From Akebia trifoliata (lineage: Eukaryota > Streptophyta > Magnoliopsida > Ranunculales > Lardizabalaceae), in the NCBI GenBank assembly GCA_017979445.1, contig CM030709.1, forward strand, positions 6,366,001-6,430,000: 64,000 bases of DNA, written 5' to 3'. The position numbers and the translations under genes were made by a program. The notes beneath the pieces were generated by a model that did no database searches, was not told the origin of the DNA, and worked only from the letters and a program-made list of their open reading frames with translations. Positions 1 to 12,900 of this stretch are shown in pieces; within the stretch, counting starts at the first letter, position 1; each line of letters begins with the position of its first letter.

Positions 1-76
1 ACCGATCTATTTATTGCATTTTTATTTAAAAAACTCTCTCACAACTAAGAAATCTTACTTTATCAAGTTTATTACT

Positions 77-368
77 TTTTTTTTATTATAAATAGCATTG
101 TATTTAGGAAACAAAATCAAATCGGTCGAGTTGACCAACCTGGTGAGGTCTTACAAAACAAAATTGTTCACGCATTGAACAACAAATCCCATCCCAACAA
201 ACAGGCCCCTAAACTCCTTATATACTTTGAACCAACAAAAGATGAGACCCAAGATAGATATAACCGTATCTGGATAATCTTTCTATTTCCCCTCGAAAAT
301 ATGCTTATTCTTTTCAAGCCACACCCCCCAACAAATTGCCAAAGGTGTAATACTTCACAACATTCCTT
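77..368 (-). mobile_element. 5'-truncated LINE 3' end
   Basis: Reverse-complement copy of the 3' end of the LINE family seen complete at about 47.7-48.0 kb. It begins with a T-rich tail followed by the shared terminal string containing ATAGCATTG, then the conserved stretch around the phrase TCGGTCGAGTTGACCAACC. It is bounded by a 14-bp direct repeat TCAAGTTTATTACT at 63-76 and 369-382, which I read as the target-site duplication. Only a few hundred bases of the 3' end are present, as expected for a reverse-transcription product that stopped early. No usable coding sequence remains. Confidence 0.85.
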
Positions 369-382
369 TCAAGTTTATTACT

Positions 383-2230
383 CAACAAACCTTGAAGTGA
401 GATCTACATTATTTTAGAATATTAAATATCCAGAGAAGCCTCAATTTTTTAAATCAAATACCCATGACATCTTGACTCCGCTCAACATCCATTTTCTCAG
501 CTAAAACCATGGTTGCACCCACATAGCCTCATTGGCAATACAACACCACAACCCTTTAAATTTCACAGTAAAATTTAGAAAAAAAAAATTAGTCCGATCC
601 ATGATTTTGGGAGAGAGAATGAGAGAATATAATAGATATTTGATTTAAAGAACTAAAAATATTTTATGTAATTAATCTTTTAAAATGATGTGAATTCTTT
701 TCTAAAGCTTATTGAGTAACCAACTCGATAAAATAAGATTCCCTTGGAGTTATTAGAATTCTAAGGGAGTTTTATAATAAAAATGTAACAAATAAAATAA
801 GATTCCGAGTAAATTTGTCTTTTGTTTTTCGGAGTCCAAATGGTATATACTGAAGGTGGAGGAATCCTCACACCTCAGAACATGCCACATAATCAAGAAC
901 TTGAAAAATTAATAATTTTTTAGGAATTAATTACCAGGGTATGCTAATCTTCACAACAACCTGGTTACTTGGTCTATAAACAATGTGGCTCTTGGAAGGG
1001 CAGTGTTTGAGGCATTAAGGTTGCTGAATATGGTTGTGCTTGGAATCATTATTGAGGTTCATACTTGGTTGGTGGTAAATGGATTGAATTAAGGAAGGGT
1101 TAGTTCCTTGGCAACTAGACTCCTTGGATCAGATTTGTATGCTTCTAAAGGGCTGCATATGGAAGATTCAACATATATTTATAAAAAGAAAACTTTCTGA
1201 TCTGATCACCTTGTGACATTCAAAAACATGAACCGATGCAATGGGATTGTAGAGGATAAATTATATGAACTTTAACAAAATAATTAAAATAATAGTTATT
1301 TTTCACCTTTGACTTTTATTTTTAAATTGGATGCTAAGTGACCTTCAATTTTCAACACCTTGGATCAAATTCAAAAAACAATTTATTTTTTGAATATAAA
1401 TATTTTTATGAAATATAGAAAGTTGTGATGTTGAATTGTTGACGTCGGACTAACAACCTTTTTTAATATTTGAAATCTTGAAAAATAAATTTGTGGGCAG
1501 AGGACATAGGGGAAAGTGAGAGAAGCTTTCTCTCTATTACTGATGTCATTGGCCCCACATATCAAGCAGTTGTTGGACTGTGAGCAAAAGATGACTCTTC
1601 ATTCCCTTACTCTTTCAGTCTACATATTCTTTGCTCACTTAGCGGGGGAAAAGAAAAAAAAGAAAAATCCTCCACCCCTGGTGTATAGGATCCAAACTGT
1701 TTTCTTTATTTTTAAAGTAAAATACTTAATCTCCTAAGTAAGGAATGTTTCCTGATCCATTACCTTTGGCTTCCAAAGAAGCCACAAGGTTGCATAGAAC
1801 AAAATTCTGAGAACTTTGAATTTGATTTTTAAAAAATAAATTTTTTTACCGTTGAATTTTAAATTTGAGAGTTTGATTGTATTCCATTTTCAACATTGCA
1901 GATCAAGTTCAACTTCTATATATATATATATAGATGTGAATTTTTTTTTCCTTGAATATGAGTTTTGCTATGAATTCTAGGAGACTGTGGTGTTGGATTG
2001 ACAATCTAGTAATCCATGTGGGACCTACGGCCCTTAGTATGATTCAAAATTTTACTAAGTTAGTCAACCTAGTCCGACTCATTATTAATTATTAAAAGTA
2101 TCTTAGAAGCATTCACCATTCATAAAAGGAAAATGCTGAAACTAAGATCAGTGGGTCCGGCATGTGGGAGAAGTCTTTTTGTAGTAAATAAGTTTTTGTT
2201 TGTATTTCCATCTCCTCGGCAGCTCACATT
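383..2230. other. Intergenic, no gene seen; dispersed repeat copies
   Basis: AT-rich DNA without a convincing coding region. Two related stretches near 1300-1460 and 1840-2010 (both with a variant of TTTTCAACA..TTGGATCAA followed by an ATGAAAT..AGAAGGTTGTG-like string) resemble sequence near 29260-29420 and 51300-51470, so they are copies of one dispersed repeat. A short TA dinucleotide run lies near 1917-1932. Short ORFs here match nothing I recognise. Confidence 0.5.
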
Positions 2231-2235
2231 TTATC

Positions 2236-2243
2236 TATAAATA
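2236..2243 (+). promoter_or_regulatory. TATA box of DUF674 gene 1
   Basis: TATAAATA preceded by the pyrimidine-rich block CCATCTCCTC that recurs in front of the family members at 24.2, 46.1, 50.1 and (diverged) 32.1 and 62.7 kb. It lies only 24 bp before the first ATG (2260) and 39 bp before the ATG at 2275, so the second ATG is the better start and the leader must be very short. Confidence 0.75.
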
Positions 2244-2274
2244 GATCTCCATAGACAACATGGTTTACACAGAC

Positions 2275-4271
2275 ATGGCAACGACAGAGGTGACCATTAA
2301 GCTTCTGGTGGACAAGAATACCAACAGAGTCTTATTTGCAGAAGTGGACAAAGACTTTGTCGATTTTCTTTTCGGCATATTGTCTCTACCCCTTGGATCT
2401 GTAATCGATCTCCTTACAAAGGAGATGATGGTGGGGAGCTTAGGAAAACTGTATGAGAGTTTGGAAAACCTTAGTTCCACCTATATCCAGCCAAACCAAA
2501 ACAAAGATTCTCTTCTGAAACCAAACCCATCATTCTGTGCTGTCAACATTCCTCTCCTACCTTCGAACATGGCTAGTAAATACTACACATGTTCATATGG
2601 CCACAATAGTCACACCTACATGACCAAAACTGAAGGGACTATATGTCCTAATTGTAGACGCGAAATGAACAGCGAGATGGTCTATTTTGATCCTAAAACT
2701 TCCAATGTGGCATCATCATCATCATCGTCATCTTGTGAAGGAGGAGGTTACGTGAAGGGTGTGGTGACTTACATGGTTATGGATGATTTGGTGGTGTCGC
2801 CCATGTCCACCATTTCTATATTTACTCTCCTCAACAAGTTCAACATTGAGAAAGTCAGTCACCTTGAGGAGAAGGAGGTAGATTTAACTATGCATGAAGT
2901 AAGAAACCTTCTTCTTTCTTATGCATTTTGATCTAAATCTGTTGTTTATTTATTTATTTTTTGTTCAATTTTTTTTGAGTAAACTGGGGTTGAAGGGGCT
3001 CTCTTTTTTTTCTTTTTTCTTTTTCAAGAGTCCTGATAACATGTCATCTCCATGTTTACTTGTCAATTTCGATGTATGTTACTTATCTCTCTTCAAAATC
3101 TTTTCCTCAGTTCTTCTATTGGGTTGTCTAATCTAAGTGACTAAATGAGTTTCTTTCCTTTCTCTTTCTCTTCCTTTTCTCTCCTTTAATTTTATTTGAT
3201 GGGCAAACCAGTTTCTAAGCCTGATTTCCACTCGTTCCTCTCAAGTAAAGTCGGAGGATATGTGAAGGAAGTTGTGACGTACATGGTGATGGATGATTTG
3301 GTGGTGAAGCCCATGTCCACCATTTCTAGTATTACTTTGCTTAATAAGTCCAACGTTCACAATGTCAATTTTCTTGAAGAGGTGATTGTTGATTTAAGTA
3401 AGAAGGAAGTGAGTATGAAACTTAATTTCTTGTGATACATATTCATCTAAGGACCTGCATACAAATCATTTGTATTAGTAAATAATTTGCAACGCAAATA
3501 TTTTGTGGTGGAAAACATACAAGTTCTCCGTAATATGTAGTGATTTCTTGTTATATCAAAAAGTTTTTTGTTTTCAATTTTTTCTAATTAGTCGACCACC
3601 CGAGGGAAACTATTCAAATTACGAAAATGTCCTCTTGCTATAGTAACCTATCTTTTATAAGGGGTAATTATGTAAATTCACATGCATACTAGTATACATG
3701 TTAAGACCTATTTTTGTAATTGGGCATTTTTATAATTTCATATGCAACTTCAAGTTTCTTAGATGAGGGGTATTTTTGTAAATATATGCACATATTCATA
3801 TAGTAAATACTAAATACTGTACTATCTAGTATTTGAATAATCCTTTTGGTAGGGTTATTTTTGTAATTTCATGAGCAAGTTAGGGGATCTTTGATGGAGG
3901 GGTGTTTGGGAAATTTATATAAGTAAAGGGGAAATGATATGTTGCACTATATTTTGTGCAAATCTTTTGCTGAAATTTCTTTAGAGTTCGATGATCCATG
4001 CAAATCATTTGCATTGTGCAACCAAGCATTCATAAAAGTAGTTTGAATTTTATTTTATTTTATTTATTATTTATCTTTTTGCATTTGCATGTTACCAAAC
4101 AGGGCATAAGTCTCTTGTTTGTTATTTTATATAATTTTTAATTTTTGTATTCTTGAGAAATATTTATTGTTTTTGGTGTTTCTTTTTCAGGGTTTGGAAC
4201 TACTAAGGACATCATTGTGGTCGACCACAGTTCTAACTGAAGTTTTCCTTGGGAAGAAACGAACCCATTAA
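2275..4271 (+). CDS. DUF674 family protein, gene 1 (3 exons proposed)
   Basis: Plant DUF674 protein of unknown function. Proposed exons are 2275-2898, 3220-3408 and 4191-4271, all phase 0, giving about 297 residues. The N-terminal block (MATTEVTIKLLVDK..) matches the paralogues; a Cys-rich knuckle has C106 and C124/C127 with H110 in place of a usual Cys; a Ser-rich linker follows; residues about 157-208 form the C-terminal block (YVKGVVTYMVMDDL). The middle exon encodes a second copy of that block (YVKEVVTYMVMDDL), which the other genes here lack. Donors GTAAG and GTGAG and the acceptor TTTTTCAG before GGTTTGGAAC are clear; the 3220 acceptor is inferred from phase. I start at 2275 rather than the in-frame ATG 2260 because of the TATA position and paralogue alignment. 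The last intron is much longer than in the paralogues because it holds repeat DNA. Confidence 0.8.
3866..4125. repeat. Direct repeat copy 1 (last intron of gene 1)
   Basis: About 260 bp containing ATGATCCATGCAAAT, GCATTGTGCAACCAAGC and AAACAGGGCATAA. The same order of strings recurs at about 4702-4980, downstream of the gene. The pair flanks the terminal exon and the MITE, suggesting a local duplication or two copies of one non-autonomous element. Confidence 0.75.
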
Positions 4272-4434
4272 ATGTTGCACTTTTATATGCTTAAACATAT
4301 ATTTATGAAGATTTGTGGTTTGGTTCATGTATCTTAGCTTCTTAATTAGCATCCAAGCATGTTTCACTAATCTCTTTATATTGTGAACAGAAATTGTAGT
4401 AGCATTCACCAAAGAGTCGTATTTATTCCTAGGG

Positions 4435-4700
4435 ATATTTATGAAAAAGTGATAAACTTTTGACAAATTTATGATTTTGGCTCATTATTCATTTTAATTG
4501 CCAAAACGTGAACACTTATGAATTCGGAGGTTTTAAAGCGACTAATGGGAACTAACCACTTTAAAACCACCGAGTTTGTTACTATTCTGAATTTTTTTTT
4601 AATGAAAACGTGATCATTCACTTTTTGATAATTAAAATGAACAGTTAGCCGAAATAGTAAATAACTCATTTTTAGCTCACGAAATGGTAATTCACCGTTT
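4435..4700. mobile_element. Inverted-repeat MITE, uninterrupted copy
   Basis: The left arm (ATTCATTTTAATTGCCAAAA) is the inverse of the right arm (TTTTTGATAATTAAAATGAA) and the complementarity extends, imperfectly, over about 60 bp on each side. A second copy lies at about 17126-17665. This copy has no LINE in it and so is the empty-site reference for the insertion seen at 17.35 kb. The exact ends are uncertain; no coding sequence. Confidence 0.65.
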
Positions 4701-4701
4701 T

Positions 4702-4980
4702 GTAATTTCATGTGCAAATGAGAGGATCTTTAATGGACGGGTGTTTGGGTAACTTTATACAAGTAAAGGGTGGAATGACTTTTGCAATGATTTGTTGCAC
4801 TATTTTTTTGTGCAAATTATTTGCTGAAATTTCTTAAGAGTTTGATGATCCATGCAAATTATTTGCATTGTGCAACCAAGCCTCATAAAAATAATTTTAA
4901 TTTTAATTTTTATTTTTTGTTTTGCATTTGCAAATGTTATGCATGTTACGAAACAGGGCATAATTCTCTTGTTTATTACT
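4702..4980. repeat. Direct repeat copy 2
   Basis: Second copy of the repeat in the last intron of gene 1 (about 3866-4125): same succession of GGGTGTTTGGG, AAGTAAAGG, TGATCCATGCAAAT and GTGCAACCAAGC. Slightly longer because of small indels. Confidence 0.75.
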
Positions 4981-5224
4981 TAATATTAAAGTGTCTTGTA
5001 ACGATGAGGGTTCTTTCAAAATTATGAAGTGGACTCAGATCCAAATAAAACAATGTTTTCTCTTAAAATTTGTAAATGTTGAAAATCACCGAATTTTTTA
5101 AAAAGTGCAAGGTTTTCTGGTAGAAGGTTGATGGGGTCATTTTCTTGTAATCTCTCATAAAAGTCCAAAGTCGAGTTATGTCACCGAATATGCTTTATAT
5201 AACAATACTATTTCTAGGGCTGTC

Positions 5225-5560
5225 AACGGATATGTATCCGATCGGATAGTGCTCTATCCGAATCCGAATCCGAAAAAATTTAGTGCTATCCGAATTCGAA
5301 TTCGAATCCAAATCCGATCAGATATCAATACTAATATTCGAATTCGTATCCGAATAAATTATCGGATATCCGATGGTATCCGATTCGAATCTGATTGCTA
5401 GTCGAATTCGAAAACTATTCGAAATTTATCCGATTCGAATCCGATTGAGAGTCGAATTCGAAAACTATCCGAAATTTATCCGACTCGAATCCGATTGCAA
5501 ATCGAATTCGAAAATTATCCGAAACTTATTTACTATCCGAAAATTATCTGAATTTTATTT
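5225..5560. repeat. hAT left subterminal repeat array
   Basis: Many degenerate copies of ATCCGAAT / AATTCGAAA in both orientations, mirrored at 16860-17030 at the other end of the element. Subterminal short-motif clusters of this sort are where hAT transposases bind in characterised elements; that role is inferred here. Confidence 0.7.
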
Positions 5561-6351
5561 AGAGAAATTCTATTGCCAGACCAACATTTTCTAACACCAC
5601 CCCATCACGAGGACAAGTCCTCTTCTTCTGTTACTAAGATCAGAAACACTCTTGTTCCATTCAAACATATTCCTCTAATTGAAATTACGATAGCACCAGT
5701 AGGTGCAAAATTAATTATTAGTACACATTTTGCAAGTTAAAGCAAATTGGAGAACACCTGAATTCCCTCAAAAACAAAAAAATCAGCTAAAGCTAATATC
5801 AATAACAGGGTCTGGTGACAAAAATGACACATAATGAGATGGTTTCACTTAAACTGCTTTGAATCTCCAAATTTATGAAAACAAATTGAAAATAACCACC
5901 ACAACTTGCAAAGCACTTAACAAAACTGAAATTTGCACTGAACCAACTCTTAAGAGGCTGTCTACTTCTTCAACTTTGCAAGCTCTTGCCTGATAAGTCC
6001 ACCCCTCTGCAGATGCATGATTAAAAGCAACTCATAAGCTAAATGCAAAATTGAACAACCAAACGTATTTCCAAGGTTTTAAGAAGAGCTCCGTAGCCTA
6101 AACTACAATCAAACTAAGACCAACTCAACACGAAGAACTCAGCTATTTTTTAGGTAAATTAGTTTGAGTGATGCTTAGGCTGAATTTTTGAGTGCCCTTG
6201 AATTTTGTGTGTACCTAATTGAAAGTTGGTATCTATGGATTAGATTTTCTTCGGTTTATGATTTTAGAATTAGTAATCTTGCACTCCTCTTCTTTCACTG
6301 AACCAGTTCCTTGGTGAAGTATTTTTTGGGATTCCAATAACAAAGTTCCTA

Positions 6352-7106
6352 CCATAACTCTGACCAGTCCTTAATCCGAGAAAGTGCCTTTCCGCCAAGC
6401 CCTATTTTATCTTTGCAGTCTGGACAGTACCACTCACCTTCAGGAATGCATTGTAATTGAAGTAATTCCAAACAATCTGCAAATGCCAAAAACTGGAGGT
6501 AACCATGAAAAACAATTATCAGATCAGATCAGCATAAAATATGTGTCAATCAGAGAGTTATCAAGCCTAACATCATCACTAACTGAAGCATTTGCTGATA
6601 TTTATAAGAACTTCAAAAAAAAGAAAAAAAAAAAGCACCAAAAAAATGATAAATTTGTCAGTTTGAACAATAAACAAGAAATGTAGAATCACAACTTCAA
6701 ACCATAATACACCAAATGGAACAATTCACATTAACTCAAGTATACATACAAAATGCAGGGAAGGTACACTCATTTCAAAGAAAAATCCGCACCTGTATGG
6801 AATGCTCGAGGACATCCATCACAAAGAATTAGGTTCCCTCCCTCTTCACATAAGGTACACATATCATCACCGTCACTTGCAGCAAGACTTTGACCATTTG
6901 CCAGACAAATTGATAGATCGTGTAGTGACACTCCATTAGAAGTATATATATGACAATAGCTGCAAGAATACAGAAGTTCTTAATTGGAGATGAAGCACTT
7001 ACTTACTCTATAAGATTACATCTAATTCAGAGACTACTCACGGTTGACGCCTAGTAGCCCATCCTGCGTGAGCTTCAAATAGTTGAAGAATGGGCTTCAA
7101 ACAAAG
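6352..7106 (-). pseudogene. Captured PHD-finger gene fragment inside hAT
   Basis: Three minus-strand exons join in frame: 7106-7042, 6959-6793 and 6476 to about 6352. They encode FEAHAGWATRRQP, then a segment with IYTSNGVSLHDLS, then a full C4HC3 PHD finger: DMCTLC, LCDGCPRAFH, a Cys shortly after, and EWYCPDC; all eight zinc ligands are visible. Splice signals survive (acceptors TTGCAG and TTTGCAG, donors GTGAGT and GTGCGG), so genomic DNA rather than cDNA was taken up. The FEAHAG / IYTSNG / PHD order is typical of plant PHD-finger proteins of the IDM1/acyltransferase-like group (established knowledge); the rest of such a protein was not found. It lies downstream of the transposase in the same orientation. 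I call it a pseudogene or chimeric fragment; expression is unknown. Confidence 0.75.
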
Positions 7107-9992
7107 CTAGAAGGTGCAACAAAACAAGAATGTGATTATTAAAAAGGAAAAAAAAAGTATCCATAATTAAACAATAGAATCCATACCTTTTCTTACCCCT
7201 ACTATAAGAGTTTGGTCTGCAAAATTAGTTCAAGCTCATTCAATGTAGATCACTTCATTATTTTGAAAATGTTAAACTTCATCCATTGTTAGAAAAGATT
7301 CAAGCATTTGATTGATTTACAAAAACATATAAAGACAGCATAATATGTCTGAAAGCAGCCCAAATCCAGGATTCTACAAATGGAAACTTCAATACACCCA
7401 ATAATGAAATCCACTGAATCAAATGAAAATGGATCAAATGACATTCCTTACAAAAAGAAATAAGTTCAAGGCATACCAGTACAAATGTGGAGCATTTTGC
7501 GAAAGGATTTCACCACCAGAGACTACCCAGTAGAATCCAATTATCCACCAAAGAAAGGACGCCACTGTATTAACAGACTTGCATCGCTTGGCAACACTAA
7601 GCCAATCACCACGAATGAATAAGAAAGGACGCCACTTGTATCACATAACAAAATGTGTCAAGGACTTGATTCAATGAAGATCATGGTTTATGATTTAAAT
7701 ATCAGACTATGTTTGGAGCCTAAAGGACAGGGCAACTATCATGGAAACATTATGAAAGCAGTAAGAAAATGCATTGGTGTTTTAAAAAATAATAAAACAA
7801 TTAGAAAGACACAAACCACTTATTAGAGAGTGTCTAAGAGTTGGAACTGTGCCAAAAGGACCATTTGTAATTTTTTTTAAGCAAGTCATAGTGTGCATAA
7901 CACAATCACATGTATCTGAAAATAAGGGACTTAGACTTAAGTCTTGCATATATCAATACATGTATGACAACAAATAGCTCCCCACTTCCACTCGAATCCT
8001 TTCGGCAAATTCTTGATAAATTTTGAAAATATCTTTCTCGACACCCATAAGATAAGAAGACCTGATGATATTGCAAACCCAATCAAAATTGTTGCTACAT
8101 ACATTCCAACACTGATCTCTCTCCAACAATTCTTTGCACTTCTCCAAATATCCATAAAAACTTGCCTGAAAAAGTCTTGTTAGTTTCTTTGAGTGGCCAA
8201 ATAGTGGCACCCTGATTTTGTTATAAAGACCTTTCTCCAATCAAGATACCACTTTTGAATGAATCATTCATTCTGTTCCATAGAAAGTTCCCTTTTTCAG
8301 TTTCTCAATACAGCAAGCAACAGAGCAAGGAATGATGAATAGAGAAAGAAAGTACATCAAGAGAGATGAATGCAAACTCTTATAGTAAAATAACTTTGCC
8401 CTTTGGATAAAATCCTAAATTCCTAAGGGCTAATCTCCTTCTAAATCTCTCCAGAACTAAATCCTAAATTACTTATGACCTTATGTAACTGGCTACACCT
8501 CCAATTCTAAATACTACACTTTTGGCTAGGTTATATGAGGACCAAAAAGCAATTAAAAGCATCTTAGAATGCAACTTATTACAATGATTGCTTGAGAAAG
8601 GCATAGCATGGAAATATAGTTTCATCAACAAACTAAAATTGATTTAGAATGTCGATTCAAAATAATCACTGATCAGAAAAATAAATCACATCCTAAGATT
8701 CAGAATGTCATGATCTAACATACAACTGCAAATATGCCAACCAAAAACATATCATCACCATCATCGTATATGCCTTATTATAGATATTGTGATTGGCTCC
8801 ATGAACTTCTTTTTCCATTCGACTCTACATTAAGCAATGTATCATATAAGTAGTAAAGAAAGATATGAAGACATGCCTTTACTAAGACAAGGCTGAAGAT
8901 AGATGATTCTCTGTATTTGGGAAAAGGCATGTATGTTGCTGTTTATACTAATGGACATGTGGGGTTAATCTAGATGTAAGATTAACAGACCTTAAAAAAG
9001 GGATGCAAGATTAATTTTTTGAGGCCATATCATGTATCTCAAAGCAATTTAACACACATTTGTTGTGATTATAGGGATCCTGTTCATGATTACTACACAT
9101 GTAATGCATGCAATGATTTGCTAACAATTAATTTACTAAAATGGCTTGACAAACATATGCAATATGCCATCTCCATGATTAAAGTAATTTTTATTTGTCA
9201 AAAAAATAATTATAGTAATATATTAGCAGTTTTATCAAGGTAAGCATTGCGAAGTTCATCTGATGTTTTCAAGTACCCAACACAAGTAGACTTGCTGCGT
9301 TTTCCAATCATTATTGAGGATAATGGATTATGGGACGGGATCCCCCAAATGAATAAAAACACCTATATTAGTATAGGGGCTGCTTATGGAACTAAAAGTA
9401 AAATTTTACAGTGAAAGATATAGAACTAGAAAGTACCACCTCCCATGATCTTGCATCAACAATTAGAAAACACAAGCAATAATCAACATATTTAAACTAA
9501 TACAACAAGATAGAATGAAGTTGTCATTTTCCACAAGAAAACTCAGAGATTGAAAGTGCTACAAAATGTTTCAAACGCTTACCCCAAGCTGGATAGTTAG
9601 AGATGATGTGAGCTGAGAGAGAAGTGGACCAAGGCTTGCCTCCTGTAAAATGAATTGAAAGGAAACACCAATTTTACTATCTCAGTTTTACATAAGCAAC
9701 AAAATGAAGCCTACTACTGTAATTTTCAACTAGAGGCATACATACGAAACTCATATAGAAAATTAAATAACAATTAGTCAACCATCATCAAAAGTATGTT
9801 ATTTAAATATTACAACCATATTGAAACGTCCTTAAATAAAAAAAGATATAATGTTCAAACTTTAAAAATTCTAAAACTAAAAGTTCATATAGATCCATAT
9901 CGCCGTAAACTCAATCAACCAAATTGATAGCATCTGCAAAAAGAAAAAAAAATTAGTAGGAAGGATATGCACAATAAAATATAACACTTGTA
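7107..9992. other. hAT internal DNA, no recognised gene
   Basis: Between the PHD fragment and the transposase 3' end. AT-rich, with short ORFs on both strands (for example 7937-8240 minus) that I cannot assign. It could contain further exons of the captured gene or introns; I see no conserved motif to support that. Confidence 0.4.
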
Positions 9993-12900
9993 TTATTTAC
10001 CCTTAAGGGATGGCAACCAATCTTTTACGCAAATCAAGGCATCCACAACTTCAGGACTCAATGAAGAACGAGATTCAGTGATTATTCTACCACCACTACT
10101 GAATGCTGATTCCGATGCTATAGTAGATACTGGAACCGCCAAGATGTCACGAGCAAGTGTAGGAAACTTTGGACCATTACTTTGCCAACAAAGTAATACA
10201 TCAAAACTCTTTTCATATTCGCCTAGTGGAAATAAACTTTCATCTAACTATTTATCCAACTCTGTCTTTTGAACTTGCTGTAAATTTTGAAAATATTTTT
10301 GGATAAATTTCTTGAATTCTTCTTGCATCCTTGAATTTCCAGTATTAGAACTTCCATCACGAGCTGTACCCAAACCATCTCCAATCGAATCACTAGTTAA
10401 ATCAGTACAAGAATCATTTGAAATGACATACTTGGAGTATAATTCATTCATTGATTTCTTCACTTTATTGATGTGCATATCAGCATCTTCCCTGTAAATT
10501 CTAGAAAATAAAAACTCAATGAACTCAATTTTACAACATGGATCAAGAACCACACCAATGCTCATCAACAAGTTGCTAGTACTCCAATATTTGTCAAATT
10601 TTTCAATCATTTTGAAGGTCATTTGACGCACATAATCATGCTCAGAGACAAGCCACTGAATGATGTTATCATAAATATCACATACACCTTTAAAATATAA
10701 GTTAGCCGTTAGATATTTGACTCCTGAGAAGTGAAGAGTAGTATCATAAAATACTCTCAAACAGTCACAAATAACTCTCCCTACTTCCCATTCATCTGAA
10801 GATGGTAAACATTTGTAATCAGGAGCTAACTCTGTTAATCGTTCAAATGCTGAACGTACGACTAAAGCACTATCAAGCATCAAATACGTAGAATTTCATC
10901 TGTTTGGCACATCCCTAGACACCCCTTTTTCAGTTAACCTCGTATGGGCCAATGCACTTGTAAATTTTTGACCTCTAAATGCAGAAGATTTCACGAACTT
11001 TACACTTTCTCGAATCTTATTCAAAATTCCATCGATCTCTTTTAGCCCATCTTGAACGATTAAATTTAGAATGTGAGCACTGCATCTTATGTGAAACAAA
11101 TCACCATTAAGTGCCAACATTCCTTTGGAGCATAACCAATATTTCAAATCTCTTGCCATTTGAAATCGCCTCGACCCTTTTCACTCAATAGTGGATAGGG
11201 GTCCGATTTATTAAACAAGGGACTTTAAAAGAAGGGAGTCGCCACCTAGTTTAGGTCTAGGAATTATAAATAACTCCAAATGGATAATGGGTCGATCCAC
11301 GGATCAAAGAGATGGGTAAGGGATCAGATTACGGGTTTCGGAAGGTATTAAGCACCGAACCCGCCCGATCAATACGATCGATCTCTACTACAATCCAAAA
11401 AATATCCTATGGTTAACATACAAAGACTACAGTCAAGGTCACAGTCCAATCATCATCATCAATTCATGTTGGATTTTCCAACCAAATCCCATGGCTAAAA
11501 TTTATCCCAATTATCACGTGATTCTTCTTTGAATTCCACAAAGTATGGGAGGGTTTGAAAAAGCCCTAATCAGCTCCATGACTTGAAATTAATTAAGAAA
11601 TTCCACCTGCAAGTATTCCTCAAACTGTCCAAGATAGAAAATCATGAGAATATCCTAAATAGGAAGATTACAAATAGAAACCTATCAAATTGGGACTTAA
11701 TATTTTCAAATTAGGAATGTAAAATTTTCTAAATTAGAGTTCATGAGATATATGCTGTATTCCCAAATTAAAAATCTAAAATGATACATCTTCTAAAATA
11801 GAATATTCTAAAAAATGTAAGTTTCCAAATTTGAAATCCCCAAATTTCCATAAACATGAACCTCCTAAATATAAAAATGTGCATAATCTTCTAAATTGGA
11901 AAATTGTTAAAATATGAAATTTCTGAATCAGAAATCTATAAATATATTCTCCTAAAATAGAAAACTATGTAATCCTATATATAAAGAAAGTTTTCAAATA
12001 CAAGTTTTCTAATGATCCACAAATAATCTCTAAAAGAGGAAAATTATATGAATAATGGAGTCCCAAATTAGAAGTTTATGGATTTGCCAAAAATCACCAA
12101 ATTGAAAATTTATCAAAGCAGAGAATCCATGTTATCACACTTACCAAATTGGAGATCCCTAATTACCAACGCGTGCACAATCTCAAAATTTGAAGAAAAA
12201 TCTCACTCGGCCAATTTTCAAAATAATAGATGAGCTTGAATATCATCACCAATCATGCGAATCTAATTCAAGCATAGTGATCATGATGTTTAAAGAAAAA
12301 AAAATCTCCTAATCATACTAACATGCAAAAAGAACAAAATAGGAAAATAAAACCTACGCAAACAAACATTCTCCTCGACCTATCGATCTAAAAAATAAAA
12401 ATAAAAAATAAAAAAAACTACATGAACTAAAAAACATCTCCTAATCCTATGAATACGCAAAGATGAAAATAAAAGTAAAAATTAAAATTACATAGATAAT
12501 ATTTCCTGAATTCTATTAATACAAAAAAATGTCATGACAGACGAGAAGAAAATGAGAACACAAAAGTTAAAAATAAAATAAGATATATATACATACGTAC
12601 CTATTGGACAGGGACAATGAGTGGGTTCCTTCAGGTATCACCCGAATGCTTGTGAGCGTTCGCCGTCGTGAGGACGTGGTAAAGAGGACTGGGAGTGCTG
12701 TTGCAGCAGTGGAGGAGACTTCCGGTAGGGTCTTATGAAGAAGAGATGGGCTGTTGTTAATGGCTGAAACCGTTAGTTGCAAGTGGTTTCAGAATAATAA
12801 CGTTTAGAGAGCTGCAACTGCGATGAATGGGGATGATTTACAGGCTGAAATATTGAGACAATGGGGCTGAAAACGTGAGGAAGGTATAAGGTTGAGATGT

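Noticed and set aside
7937..8240. Minus-strand ORFs (95 and 72 codons) in the hAT interior
   Set aside because: Two overlapping frames, hydrophobic but without a family motif or splice context linking them to the PHD fragment.
9019..9243. 74-codon + strand ORF with several Cys
   Set aside because: Antisense to the hAT direction, irregular Cys spacing, no family resemblance.
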